NCBI RefSeq assembly: GCF_001522545.3
Contig: NC_031771.1
Span: forward strand, 2,286,283-2,350,282
From: Parus major
Lineage: Eukaryota > Chordata > Aves > Passeriformes > Paridae
DNA length: 64,000 bases
Reading direction: 5' to 3'
The first letter of the stretch is position 1, and each line of letters begins with the position of its first letter. Made by a program: the position numbers and the translations under genes. Of this stretch, positions 49,701-63,586 are shown piece after piece. The notes under the pieces were generated by a model. It did no database searches, was not told the DNA's origin, and worked only from the letters and a program-made list of their open reading frames with translations.

Positions 49701-52700
49701 AAAGCCAGGTCCCGCCTCTGCCCATTCCTGGCTTGTTTTGCCCATTCATTTCCGGGACAATGGACTGAGATATGTGTGTGTTTGCTCATTCCTGTACACC
49801 CCAGCCCTGCAGCCGGTGTGCACTGAGGGACCTTGCTGGGGCTCGCACTCACACTGTGCTGAGGCCAGAAGCAGCTGGAGAAGGAGCTGCTCTGCAGCCC
49901 AGGGAGTGACTCGGTGTGTCCGAATCACCGCTGGCGACAAGTGTCTCTCACCCCGGCTATGAGCACAGCCCGTTTCATCAGGCCTGAGGAATTCACAGGC
50001 TGATGCTGGGGAGGTGGCTTTGCTCAGGGTTTGCCCATTTGGAACAGTCGGTGTGAATCACAATGGGAAACTGGAGAGACCAGTTTGCTGGATTTCATAG
50101 CGAGAGGCTGGCCTACTGTCCTCAGCATGCTGCCTTACACAGCTTTTGATACTCAGTTGATCTTTAACGAGGTGGTGTGTGAAAGCTACAGTTTAGCTGG
50201 TTTGTTGTGAAATACATCATTTTTTCCAACTGATTTTTTTTCTGTTGCTTCCTCTCCAACTGCAGTATCCGAGCAGAGTTGGATGCAATTTTAAAAAGTC
50301 CCTTTTCAAGTGATATCACTCTGATCTAATTTTGTTGCGCATGCCTTCATCAGCTGAAGATAAGGCTCCAACCGTGGGCACGGCCTTGTGTGCTTTACAG
50401 CCCCCACAGTGGCCTGCAGCAGTTGCCCAAAATAGGCTTTTGCACAGGTCAGCGGGCAGGAATGGCCGGGGGAGCATCACCCTGTTTACACGGCTGGACG
50501 TGCAGCGTGTCCCTAACAGCGGCAATTAGGGCAGCCAGGCGTGCCGGCACACCGAGCTGTGCCACCAAGGGGACGAGTGCCACACACCCTTCCCAGCACA
50601 AGCACTGAGCCAAGGCCTGCCACAGGCTGCTCCTCAGCTTGGTGAGGCGAGTGGAGTCCTTCCTGCGGAGGGGACAGTGCGCTGTGCGGGGTGTGGCCTC
50701 AGGCTGCGTTAATCAGTGCAAAGCTCCAGTAGAATTTGCTGGTGGAACAGCAATGAAAAATGTGCTGCAGAGAATTAGCAGGGTTTTAGGCCCTTGCTCT
50801 GCCTGTAGCAGTGTGTAAGGACCCTGCAGGTCTCTTCCAGGGTGCTGTTTTCAGGGCTCAGGGCAGCACAGATTGGGATGTGAGTGCCTCTGAAAGAGAC
50901 ACTTGTGTTTGCAGAGCCAGTGAGATTGGACAAAGCATGAATCTCAAACTAGCTGTGATTTACAGCAAAACTGCTTACTCCAAGATGCACGTGTGTGCTC
51001 TTAGCACATATCCAGTCATTCTGACACCAGCGACTGCAGGAAGTCTGCTCAAGTATTATTTGTGTGGTAGACACAATATTCTAGTGAAGATCAGTATTCA
51101 AGGTGCTTGCTTTTCTGTTTTCAGGGGTTCTGGTTTGTGTGTGCCTCAGGCTTAGCAATGCCTGCAATTCTTTCCTTCTCAAAGAACTTCAGACTAAAAA
51201 TACAAGTTAAATAAAGGAGGAGTGGGGATAGAAAACATCCTCCTTTTCCTGTTGTGCTAAAAAACTGTACAAAAAGGAAGGATTAAGTTTATCCTTGGCT
51301 ATGACCATAATCTGCATGTTTGTTTTCACACTTCCCTACAGAGTCCCTGCATCACTTGGGTTATTTGGATTATTCTCTTGGTACATCCCTGTCCCTGGGC
51401 CCCCGTGCCTGAAAGATGAGACCCGGGGGAGATGCTGGGAGCGAGAAGGTGCTGGGCTGCATGTGCCTCCTGGGGCAAGTGCTGCGTTGTCAGACAGATC
51501 TGGTTCTAATGAACTCATTGAAACACCTCAGTGGCAAGATCAGGAATAAACCCAGACATCCTGAATACTTGCTCTTATGCCATAGCGACAGAGTTGTTCT
51601 TCGTTTGGCAGCAAATTACTATAACTAAGTATTAAGTATTTCTTAGGAAAAAATAAAGGAGAAAAGTCTTCCACTGCACCTGATAAGTGACCCCATGGAG
51701 GTGTCGAAGGGCGGGAGGAAGATGTCAGTACAGCTGACATCTGCGGCTCAGAGCTGATTCAGGCCCATGGAAATCGGTGGAAAGATTCCCACAGACTCCA
51801 AAAGGCTTTGGCTCAGACCCTCACTGAGCAGTGATTTCCCTCATTGGCCAGGAGAAAATGGGCTATTCCTGGAGAGAGGGGAAGCTGCTGGCATTTTTAC
51901 AAAAAGACAAGTGCCAATACAATTCTTCAAAGAAGTCTGTCGACTAATCCTTTCCTCTTATGACACTAATGTAATTTTGTACCGTATTTGACAGCGTGCC
52001 AAAAAATTGCATCGAATAAATCCAAGTTTTGTGAATGAAATTAATTAGAATTGGTGTTGGCCCACACCCTGCTCTGCAGCAGCTCAGGAGTGCCTTCCCA
52101 GAGAGCTGCTCTGCGGTATGGTGGGGTTTTGTTCAGTGCTGATGGCCGGGGAGACGGCAGAAAGGAAGGCTTCATGCACATGGAATGTTTAAGACTGACA
52201 GCTTAGAGGCCAAAGCTGGCATTTGAGGGCTGGCAGGGTGGTCTGTGTCTAGCACTGTTTTATGTTTGCTGTGAGCTCCTCCTCAGCTTTCCAGCGTGCC
52301 CCTGCTCATGTCTCCTTGTGTCTCAGCTCTTTTAAAGTGCATCTTTTTAACACTAAAAAAACGAGCCTTGGGTTGGAGTCTGCAGCTCCTCATGTGATGC
52401 CAATAGGTGTGACCAGCCAAAGCTCACCAGGGGCCTCACCCCCTGTTTGGATGGGATTTCCAAGGCCTGTACACCCTGTGCCCAGGTAAAAAAAGGCCTT
52501 AAAATTTCCTTGTGTCTTGGATCAGACTGGTCAGTCTGTAATATCTCAAGCATCAGTATTTTCATAGAGGAGTTTTTCATGCATTCATTAAAATGTTTGC
52601 AGTTCCTGTCTCATTAGGAAGGGACAGAATTGAACAGAAGTGAACAGAAATGAATTTTTACAAATCCTTACTGTTTAGGATTTAATTAGCTACAACTCAG

Positions 52701-53387
52701 GACTGACAGGCTTTTAGGAAATTTTCCACAGGGAGTAATAAATGTAAGGAAGATCTAGATACAATTTTTGAATAAAAGAAACTTTCAGGTCACTGATAGG
52801 GACAGTGGGCAAATGCCTTGGAAAAAAATAAATGCCAGTCACCATGACATTTGTCGTCTCTGGGATGTTTCAGGCTGATGCCTCAGCTGAAGCTGCTTTA
52901 GGAACCCAGGAGTTTCCAGCCACTGCCATTCCAATTAGCTGCTCCTCTCACCCTGTGCATTAGTTTGCCTTCTTTAGGCAATAATCAACTTGGGGTTTAG
53001 GACTTGTCTGCAAGTGACTCTGGAAAATCTGGGAAATCTCTGCCAGTGCTGTACAAAGTACCTGTTACAGCGTGATTCTCCTTCTTTTGGAATTTCCCAA
53101 GGATTAGGTTGGAGCTGGATCAGATCATGGTAGTATGAAAACTCAGACAAACAAGCATGTGTTCTCCCGGCGCTCCGCACATCGTTCCCCGTCTGGGATA
53201 TGTCCGGGGTGACCTTTAGTCCACAGGGTAAACACTTGGACTGGAGAGGGGTTCTGGTTACCTGTCCAGGTGCAGAGGGGTGCAGGGTGACACCTTCAGT
53301 GGGCAGCTGCAGGGGAAGCTGAGAATGGCTGCATTTCATCATCCCTGATCTAAGGAGCGTGGCTTTAATGCCAGGAGCTATCTAGAA

Positions 53388-53426
<39 letters not shown>
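53388..53426. repeat. (ATATAC)n microsatellite
   Basis: About six tandem copies of the hexamer ATATAC. A perfect palindrome, GTACACATGTGTAC, follows at 53461-53474. Confidence 0.95.
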
Positions 53427-53428
<2 letters not shown>

Positions 53429-54941
53429 TAAGGGGTTTCTTGGTTGGATGGCACTGATGTGTACACATGTGTACGTGTACACAGCCACAGCCAGGTTAAA
53501 TATTGAGTTGCTCAGCTACTAGTATAAAATCATTTCACAAAACTTTTTACTTGCTTTTCCTGCTTGGTCCAAGGTTTCCTCTAAAAGGGAGGTGGGGTCA
53601 GGAGAGGTTAATGAACACTGATGTAATCCTACTGATATAAATTGTGTTTGCCTGGATTTACTTCAGCGAAACAGATGTTAGGGTGTAGTGATGACTGTAA
53701 CTCCTTTACATTTTTTATGAATGGGTTTGTACATGTCATCCAAATCCCTTGGTATTGTTTCTCCCTTGCGGCTGGATACATGGAATATCTCAGGCAAAAG
53801 AACAATGAAGAGCAGACACTGCACAGACAGTATCAAATGGTCTTTTATATGCACAACTCTTCCTGTGTGTAGCGTAGAGCAGCCTGACTAACTCACCCAA
53901 ACACAGATGGACAAAGAATATAGAACCTTCCTTTTTTTCCCATCCCCCTTTCTTCAGCTTCCTGCCCAACTTCAGCAGGACTGCACTTCAGTGCATATAC
54001 GTAAAACATTATTAAAACATTTTTAGGTAGGTTATACCTGCAAAATAAACTGCTTCTTTATTTTCATTTTTATTTTTTTTCCTGTTGAGAATGGGTAAGG
54101 AAACAAGAATCAGAAACAGTGGTTAAAAAATACATATTTCAGGAGCTGAGAAGAGACTGTCAGCTCAGAGTTACCACCTAGGCTTTTGTGCTTTCCAGGC
54201 TTTTAAAAACGATTACTATTGTCAGGTGAAATGTCAGGGGTGGGTGGCTGGAGGCATTCAAGAAGGTTGCCGTGTGGAGGAGGGTGATGTATTCACTTTA
54301 CTTGAAGTAAAGAGGACATTGGAGTAGAGAAAATGTGGTGAAAAGTGTGGGTGAGATTGTGAATGTTTTGATTCTACGGCCGGGCTGGAAAAGAGAACTA
54401 TTTAGTGTTAAATGGAAATGCACTCGTGTGTTCTCTTTGGCCTGAAATGAACCATTTTGCTTCTGGTAGGAAAAACATGTTATTTTAATATATTTAATGG
54501 ATATTTAATGTACTTTCAGCTTTCTCTTGGATGTAAAGGCAGCCTGGCTGGGTACAGAGCACCTGAACCTCTCCGGCTGCATTCGGTTGACTTCTTCTGC
54601 AGCAGGATGGGTCCGGTGGGTGGAGGGCCATGTGCTTTCCTGGGATTATTTCCATGGACTTCAGCCGGTGTCCACAGCCTTCTCCTGTGGCATCTTTTTC
54701 AGCCCTGCAGTCGATTGCTGAGCCCCAACTTAGGGGCCACTGAGAGACAGGGGCCAACATCCCTGCTGCACCTCTCCTCTGCTCTTTTTATCCCCCACCC
54801 TTACTCCCAATTACATTTTTCAATTGCGATTTGCGGGGTGAACTTTGAGGGGAACAATAGATCATTCCTGGCTGGCTGAAAACGCTTTTTTCTTGGATAT
54901 AGTTTCTTTTCTCCTCTCTCCCCGCAAAGCCCAGTGTTAAT

Positions 54942-55303
54942 TATAAGAGGGGCCAAGCCCAAACCTGCGGGGAGCCGGGGCAGAGCTGACTGGCACTTTC
55001 ACTCAGCACATTCCCCCGTTCCTCACGGTCTCTGCTCCTGTTTGTCAGGCCTGCTGACGACTGCTGGGTAGGAGGGCAGTAATCTGAGCTGCCTGTGCCG
55101 AGCGAACCTCCTGCTTTTTGCTGCGGGATCAGTGCCGAGGTGCCTCTCCTCGCAGCACCTGTATCCGCAGCTCGTCATCGCCGTCCGTGCTCCGCGGCTC
55201 TCCGCCGCTGCTGCCCTTCCAGCACCGCGCTCCCCTCGGGCAGCCTGCCTCCGAGCCAGGAGGAGGATGGCAACAGCCGAGCCTGCCTCCGGGGGATCCA
55301 AAG
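54942..55303 (+). promoter_or_regulatory. Candidate internal SHROOM3 promoter and alternative first exon
   Basis: TATAAGAG at 54942-54949 sits at the edge of a CpG-rich region that extends to about 55500. Downstream, an ATG (55267) after AGGAGG starts MATAEPASGGSK, and the exon ends at a strong donor, CCAAAG|GTAAGC (55303/55304). A transcript starting here would lack the PDZ exons. Shroom is known to have a PDZ-less short form in mouse. The ATG frame ends in phase 1, whereas SHROOM3 exon 2 ends in phase 2. This ATG would therefore not be in frame with the next SHROOM3 exon, and the exon may be 5' UTR or belong to a non-coding RNA. Confidence 0.4.
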
Positions 55304-58099
55304 GTAAGCGGCCTCTGGCCAGCACGGCACGGCCGGCCAGGCGCGGCTCCCTGCGCCGCGGGGCTGGGGAGAGCGCAGAGCGGGAGTCGGAAGGACTCGC
55401 TCCGTCCTAAATGTCACGGGCATCGGAAAGGTCCGAGCGAACGAGTGCTCCTGCGGTACCGGGGGACAGTTTTTGGCTGCTCTTTTTGTGCTGCGCCGCC
55501 GCTCGGGGTCTGTCACTGGGAGGCTGTTGGGCAATCTAAACAAATCTCTCAGACTTGAGGCTAGAAAAGTGCCAGAAGCTCACAGGAGAGGTGAACTTGG
55601 GAGAGCCTCCAGAGCTGTGCAGCATGTTTAGGGCCCTCCCCACCCCCGGTGTCCAAGGGTAATACTAACGCCGTGCCCTTGGGACACCGAGTCTTGGCGA
55701 GCCGGGGATCTGACTCACGTCCGCACCACGATTTGTAGGGAGCAGTGTGTAGTTTACAGTCTGGAATGGTCCATGCTCAAGTTCGTGGCGCTCCTTTTGG
55801 CCTTCACCTTTTGTAAGTCGGGAATCATTTAAAGCCGATGTCAAACCAGGCCAGCTCTTTACGTCACTGTTCACCAGAGATGTGAGACCAGCCCCAAACC
55901 TGGGATGTGCTCTTGTGTGATCAATATGGTGACAGAGGGAGGATGTGGAAGAGGCTGGTTCATGAGAGATGGCCATGAGTACAGCTCCAGTGCTGGCAAT
56001 CACTGGAGCTCCAGCTGGGCCTGCACAAATTTGCATTCCTTGAAGAGCTGTCGTATATTGTACACACACCTATCTGCCCTTCTAGATTGGTGGTGAATCA
56101 TAAAACTGACTTCATTGAACTTTGATTTTGGTTATTTTCTGACTCGTGAACGCCTTTAGTAAACCCATTAACTAATCTTTAAACTCGTTAGCTGCTTCAT
56201 TGCTATTAGGATAATTTTAATTTGAAGTTTGTTTGGGGTTCTTTTATCTTTGACTATGGGCCAATGCTTTAGCTGTGCGCTTGAAGGGAAATTGTAACTG
56301 GTTTTTCTTCAGAACTGCGGTGATCCCGTGTGCTTAGGGAACGTTGGCAGTGCAGGTCAAAGCAAGTTGTAGTGGTGCTAGTGGAATACTGGGGCAAAAG
56401 TAGTGGGCATGGAAGTATCCCTAAAAATTCCTGAGGCAGCAGAGCTGAGAAGGATCCAGAGCATGAAGGAAGAGGTTGTTTCACAGCACAGATCCCATCA
56501 CCTGCCGCCTGGCCTGATGCCTACAGGGGTGAGCACGTTCCCAGGCTGCAGCAATGAGAGGAACCTCCCATCTGAAATCTGAAGAGATGCCTGAACTAAA
56601 GAGATTTGATGGTCACCTCCTTCAAGGAAATGGAAAAAATTCATTTCGGGCTGACGCTACTGTTTTCTCTGGTGTGCTTTATATTGTGTTAAAGAGAAGT
56701 CTTTTGGATGCCTTCAAAGGGCTAAAGGCAATACCTCATAGAAACCCAAGTGGCTGAAGAATTACCAGATATTAGCATTTACCTCAGTTGCCAAAGCTTG
56801 GACGTTCCTTTCTGCCTTTCATAAATTACAGCCTGCAGGGACCATTTAGTAATAAATCGTAGCAACTTGGCTGTTAGAGGGCAACCCATGTACAGAGGCA
56901 CTTCAGGTCTCTGCCAGCATCTCCTTTGTTCAATAAAAGTAACAGCAGGAATTTGATTAAAGACTGATAGAAAAGACAGGCAGGGAGAAACATAGGAAAG
57001 ATTAAAGAAAGAAAGAGCCACCTGGAAACTTCATTCCTCCTTTATTTCTAACTTAAGCTCGTAAATACCAAATCTAAACCATTGTGTGTGTGAGAGGGAG
57101 GGAAAATTTCCTGCATGCCTGCACAGAAAAGACTGCACATGGAGCCACCCAAACGACTTTTAGCACAAGTCAGATTCTTTCCTCTTAACTTAAGGCTTGC
57201 TCCATGTGTGCAGCGGAAATAAAAGAAACTAACACTGTCCCCCCGGAGCTTTGGGAGGACGGCATTCAGGAGGGTCAGGCGAGTCCCAGCCCTGAAGGAG
57301 AGCGGCGCTGGATTTGGGCTGAGCCCGCCGGGGAGCAGGGAGCGCATTTCCCAGGCTGCAGCTCCGCACAATGCGATGGGCAGCTGCACACGGCCGGCCC
57401 ACGGCATCTGCCCCTTTGTCTCCATCATCCTTGCCGTAACACCCCCCAGAAAAAGGAAAACCCGGTGACTCCAGCAGCCAAATGCAAATTAGCCCCAAAG
57501 AGCCCAGTTCTGTGTGATCAGCAAGCGACAGGCAAAGCACATTCAAATTGCTCAGTGCAGAGCCAGCCCGGCTGTTGTTTGGGTGTAGGAGAGCAGAACG
57601 CTGCCGTGAAGTGTCCAGCGGCAGCGAGGGTGGGTTTTCCTTAGCCTGGCTCTGCCCTGGCAGCTGGGAGAGCTTTGCTGGGAGTCAGAGGCACGCTGTG
57701 CTTCCCAGGCAGGATTTGCAAGGCACAAAAGAGGAAGTCTGGGACCCTGAACTGCCCGGGAATGGGGAGTTCAACCCTCAACAAGGTTTTGCGTACTTTG
57801 GGGGCTCTTGCAGGTAACTACTCCAGCTCAGATGGAGCAACAAGGCAGAATCCTGTACCTGAAGTCTTCGGCTGCTGCATTTGGGGTCCCTTTTCTATAC
57901 ACCTGTAAATCTCTGCTGCTTAAATCATGCTTTTCTCCACCTGCCACTTCTCTTAGTCCATCTTTCCATTGGTTTCTCTCTGCTCAATTTCTCTCACGCT
58001 TTTCAGCTGTTTGTTACACCTGTTGCACAGTGAATCAATCGTTTTTGGCCGTGGCCTTGGCTCTGAACTGAGTTCCCCTCGCGTGTGTAGGATGCGGTG

Positions 58100-58480
58100 A
58101 TGTCTTTGCAGCAGAGGATGTCTCTGCCTCGGTCCAGCCTTTCCCACCTCAAGCCTTTATCCCGAAGGCTGCTGCCTCCTCCATCCGAGGAGCGGGAAGA
58201 TCGGGGTCTGGATCAGCCCCTTCGGTGCTGTTTTTCCACTCCCAATCTGACCACTACGAGGACGCAGAAACAAGACAGTGACCAGGACCGAGCCTCGCGT
58301 TAGCAAACCACATTCTCCCGGACAGCGGGAGGAGAGAAAGTACCGAAATCCCGTATCCCGACAGGATTCGTCCCGCTGCTCCTCCCGGGGAGAGGAGAGG
58401 GCGGCGCGGTGTCCCCGGGACCCGCCGTCCCTGCGGAATGCGGGGAATGCGAATGGCATGCTTGAGTGGACAGCTTCAGA
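58100..58480. promoter_or_regulatory. Second intronic CpG cluster
   Basis: CpG-dense sequence (GAGGAGCGGGAAGATCGGGG, GGCGCGGTGTCCCCGGGACC), different in character from the surrounding intron. It contains an open stretch beginning MSLQQRMSLPRSSLSHLKPL near 58100 that resembles no family I recognise. It is more likely regulatory than coding. Confidence 0.35.
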
Positions 58481-58571
58481 GCCGGGCGCAGGGATGGCTC
58501 TCCTGCCATCTGTTGTGAGCCCCGCGGGCCCATAGCAACAGCGGCTCAGGAATGGGGCTGCTGCTTTTTGC

Positions 58572-58600
58572 TTTTTTTTTTTTTTTTTTTTTTTTTTTTT
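58572..58600. repeat. Poly-T run (29 T)
   Basis: Uninterrupted T homopolymer just right of the CpG cluster. Confidence 0.9.
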
Positions 58601-61144
58601 GGTAAAGAAATTCTTCCCGGCCGTCTTCCCCGCTCCTGCATGTGCACACTTGTGAATAAACGGGAACGGGGTTGGGATTCCTGCTCCAGAGTGATGCCAT
58701 GAGCCCGTGTGTGTAATTTATTGTTAATTGCCAAAATCTTGATCTATTCAAATCGAGTGTGAACCTGTATTTGCCACGAGATTTGTAAAGTCTCCAGTGG
58801 ATGTGCAACCACTTGATTATCATCAATGAAGCAGAGATCACTTCTGCCTTTTTGCTACAAATACCAAGGTTATAACTGATGTCAATAATCCCAGTGTACT
58901 TATTTGTTGTGCCCATCATTTTCTTCCAGCCGCAGAGCTCTTGTGTTTTGCTGCATCGTGAAGTGGTGGATCTCTGAGGTTACAGGTAGCTCAGCATCAC
59001 TGGTGATACTGAGAGATGCCAACTTTTATTCCAGGGAAGATTTTGCCACGTAAGAACTCTGTCTCCTGTTCACCAGTGTGAGGTGGCGTGCCATGGGGAA
59101 GGGTTAGTGCTGAAGGAGCCTTTATTCTGTCAGCAGGGGCAGGAGCAGACTGTCTGTCAGTCTGTCTGAATTTTTTATTTTAGGTTTTATTCCTTCCTTT
59201 CCCCTGGAAATGTCTTTCTGAAATGCAGATTTCTCTTCTCCCCACACCTGAACCTTTTTTTTCCTGTTATTAAGCAACTGAGGCCTCATTCCTGCAAACT
59301 GCTCAGCCTCTTGCTGTGACTCAGCAAAGCGGATTGTTTTTAAGTGTTTTAATTCCCTTAAGATGAGGACTTGTATGTTGTTAATTTACATGAGCGTTTC
59401 AAAAGGTTTGACGTGAGACATTCAGAAGTTAGGGGTATTTAATTTTCCCAAACAGCATATTGGTTTCTTTAGGACTCTTTTAGTATTTTATTTCTATGCC
59501 TAACAGCATGCAATAAAGACCAAAATTTGCAGAGAAGCTCCCATGGACAAGAGGGAATCATAGGACTTTTCCATGCCCTTTTCAAAGAGATGTCCTGAAG
59601 AGGACAGGGGAGGAAACACAGTAGTTTCTCCCCCAGTGCTCAGGGCTGTGTTTGAAGCTGGGCACAGTGGCTTGATCACAGGGAGCAGGGTATAATTTCA
59701 GTGAAAGCTGATATGTACAGGGAGGAGGGATAAAACTCTCCCTATTACAGGTATTTATTATCACTTGACAGCTGTCAGTTTGCGGTAGGGGATTTGCCTT
59801 CCTGTCAGCTCTCTGAGAACCAGCTATATTTGCCTAAGGTTGTAGGGAAGGATAGAAATCCTGCTTTCAAGCACAGGTATCATTTAACCGTGATAAGAAG
59901 GCAGGTAAAGCATTTCTTCTGAAAGACGGCTGTGGAGAACAGGGGAGTAAAGTATTTCTGGCTCTACCCAGATGGGAAAAAACAAGTCATTAAAATCTGA
60001 TACCTACCTGCTTTTAATGAGAGAAATGTTGTTCGAAGAAATAATCTCAGTCCTATCACCACCAAACTATTTTCAGGAGCCATTAGCCTTTCACCTCCTC
60101 ATATGTTTTATCTCTTACTTTTGATCTCATTCAGGGAAAACGGCAGTGCTGCTGCAACCAGAGATTTGGGCTTTAATCAGGAGCTTACTCAGTCATAGCC
60201 ATGCTCTTTGCAGCTGTCCTTCCCAGTAAATGACCCCCAGAAAACCATGGGGACTGAGGTGGGGAAAACAGCAATTAAAATCAAGCACTTGGTGTCTTTA
60301 GTCATGTTCAGTTCTTCACTGAGCCAGTGTGGGTATTCTTACAGGTTCTGCAGTGCTCCCTTCCTCTTCAGCCTCTTCTCCCTCCCCAGGAACTCCTGCA
60401 CAGCTGCTGGGGACGGGGGACTCTGAGCTGCCAGCCTGAACTACAGGCACAAGGCAGCTGGTTTTTTTTGGCTGGAAAAAGCAAAGAGCGAGAGCCGGCT
60501 GTGGAGGGATGTTCTGAGCTGCACTGAGCAGTCACAGGCTCTGGCTTAATTTAACTGTACCTCAGCATCAGGTTGTATCTCTGCTGTATTCTCTACTTGA
60601 GAGCTGTTGTAATGTAGAATAAGAGCCTTGATCCAGGCACAGATGCTCCCACAATCCTCCAGCTGGAAGGGAAAGAAGCCAAGTTGGGTTGTTTTGGTTT
60701 TGGATAGTGGGATCAGCAAAGAAAGGCTGTAGATGACTGAGGGCTGTCATGGTTCACTCTCATTCTCTTTCTTCAGTGTTTATCATGAGTTTTATTCTTT
60801 GTACCATTCAGAATAACATTTTCAAACAAAACCAGGAATGCAAGCCTGAGTGTGCTGAGAAAGTCTGTGTCTTCTGGCTAATCCTGCCCAGGAGCCCACT
60901 TCTCCCTGTAAGATTTTGCTGCTGTTGTTGCTGTTCCTACACTTTCATTCAGACTGGGATCCATTCTAATGCCAATCCAGTTTTATTTCAAAGGTTATCC
61001 ATCATCAGTACATGAGGATAAACAGAAATGAGTGAAAGAAGAATGTGAATTATAAATGAGATCTATTACATACGCATTTTTTTTGGTACTGCTGGTCCAT
61101 ATTTATTTCTTCTCTTTATCTATGGATATCAAAAGCACCAAAAA

Positions 61145-61620
61145 ATGCCAGGAATGCCACATCCCATTGAAGTTCGGGACATTCAGAGCAATCCAAGGCA
61201 ACAGCTGTACTGCCTATTTACCCTGAAGCAGAAAATTGTACATGGCCCGGGACAATGCCCGACGTCACCGGCCGACACGGGGGCCACGTCTCTGTCACGG
61301 TGGGAACCGTCCCTGCTCTCCCCTGGGCTGTTTGTGTGCACAAGAATCATGCTTATCATATTGCTGTAACACAGCACTTTGCATCTAATTTAAGCAATAC
61401 TGGGCCTTTTGTTTGTCTGGAGAGGTCTAACCCGGAGACAAAAGCCGTGGTCCAGCCTGAAGGTTATGAGACGTTACCAGACATTCATGTTCACACATAC
61501 ACGCTCCGTCAGAGGAATTTATGGCCATTACCGTGTTCTCTAATGAGTACAAAATGAGACCATTACATATTCACATAATTAGTTTGACAGATTTTCATTT
61601 AAATATAAAAAGACTTCTAG
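61145..61620. promoter_or_regulatory. Candidate conserved non-coding block
   Basis: Non-repetitive sequence with a CRE-like GACGTCAC (61261-61268) in a short CpG-rich core, flanked by AT-rich sequence with TAATTAG-type homeodomain cores near 61580. No coding potential is convincing. The call rests on appearance only. Confidence 0.25.
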
Positions 61621-63586
61621 TCTTTAGAGAACAAAAGGAGGGGTTTGTTTCCAGGGCAGTTTTTGACTTGGCTTTGCTGGAGCAGGAGGTTGGGAGTGAC
61701 AACTGAGGGGAGACAATTTAGTGTGAATAATTCTCAGCTTTTGATTTCATGTTGCCATTTCTTTGCTGCTTTTCCAGTTCCTCTGGAGCACCTCAAGGAG
61801 AGTTGTGTGATGGGGCCTTTCAGGTGCAGCCAGGAAAGCCCAAGTGTCATTTTTTGCTCTTGGACTTTTGGGCATCACAGAAAAGAGGTGGGGGTTTTTA
61901 TTAATTTAGTTAGAGTGATTTCTCTTTGGAAAGGTTAGCAACAGCTCACCAACTTGCTCTGTACCTTTTCCCATGCCTTTTTCACATCTCTTTTACCTGT
62001 GGTCACTTGTTCTTCATGTTATTTATCTTTTTGGATTTCAAGTGCACTCTTGGCATCACTTCAGCCATGGTTTTCCTGAATTGGTTGGGATATGCAGCTT
62101 CTTCAGGCACTGATAGAGGAGCACTTGGTTAATTTCATGTCTGAGTTTTAGAAGCCTCATGTTGGCCTGGTCATCTCAGCACAATGAGTGCTACACGTGA
62201 CACATTCCAAGCAGGAATTCTTAAAAGTCAGCATGAGGTTTCCTCCAAAGACCCATGCATGTATCCAAACCAAAACTCCTTGGATTATGGTAGATTTGAA
62301 TTGCTTTAGGCTTGGGTTATAGAGTGCTATAACTGAGCAGTGCCCTTAAACCATGTGAAGTTCCTCTGGTTCATAGCGTGCGTCTGTGGGGCCACTCACC
62401 TTTGTGTAAGCAGCCCATGTCCTTATCGGAGCTGACAACATTTGTTCCTACACAGGGGTTACATGCTGGGAGCCAGGACTAAGTGCACAGCTACTTTATT
62501 TACACATCTAAGTGCCTCTTGGATGATGCTGGTAAATTCCAGGACGCTTGAGGTTCCCTGTGACATTTCAAAAAACAGCTTTTGTGCAAGATCTTGAGCA
62601 AAATCCACACAGGCTCGGTTGTGACACTTCCCAGCCCTCCCTTTAACCGGGTAAAGCTCGGGGCCCACTTGTCCTTTGGTTTACTATGAATGTCCCATCC
62701 CAGGATGTGCCTGCCACACATTGTGCCCAGCTGAGAGAAGGAAAAATTTTATTCACACATAAGCACACTGTGGAAACACAGCTGGGAACTCGTAGAGGGC
62801 ACAAGGCATTTTGCCACTTCCACATGCTAAATCCTCAAAAGGGCCTTATGTACATCACCTGAGAACCCCTGCCTTGTTCTTTCTGGACATTGCTGGGTAA
62901 AAAGTGACCTTTTCCCTGACCAAGTGCAAATACAGCACATTTGTGTTTCGTTCAGGAGCCAAGTGCTTTTATTCCGTGTTTTTTAACTCTGTCTTCCTTA
63001 TCTGGCATAGACTTTTTTAAATGATGTCATGAAAAGGAGTTTGGGCTTAATGATGATTTAGTGCTATTGGAATTTGAACTGCTCTTGTTTTTCCAGTTAT
63101 TCTTATCAGAGAGGCCTTGTTTCTGGCAGGGGAACAGCGGCGGCTCCGTTCAGTAAAGCTGACAAAGCAGGAAACGATCACCAGCCCTTCACAAAATCCT
63201 AACAGAACATTTACTTAGAGCCTCAGAGGGAGAGACCCAGACCCATAAATCAACCTATTAAACCTTCAGACATGAGTTTTTGGAACCTCTCAGGCATTTC
63301 TTTTTCCTGCTGCTCTTAAGAAGACTTTTAAAGGCACAAGCTTCATGATGTCATTAACGACACGAGCAAGTGATGTTGCTCCAGGCCTGCAATCAAGGCC
63401 GTGAGTGACCTCACCCCTCTAGAAACAAATCCTGTGGACTTCAGCCCTGGGTATTTATTAGACATAAGCACAAGCTGACACGGGGTGCCAGTTTATCAGG
63501 CAGGAGAGGTGGTCATGGCTGTGTAGAAAGGGTAGAGTTCCCTGGATTGTTTCAAGAAGCTCTGTGCTGCCTTTTTTATGGCAGGG

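Noticed and set aside
55118..55558. A 146-residue frame across the intron 2 CpG island
   Set aside because: It lacks an ATG start, runs through the good donor at 55304 and matches nothing I know.
58930..58985. Segment with acceptor TTTTCTTCCAG and donor ACAG|GTAGCT as SHROOM3 exon 3
   Set aside because: The open frame reads RRALVFCCIVKWW and is unlike SHROOM3 after VVRR.
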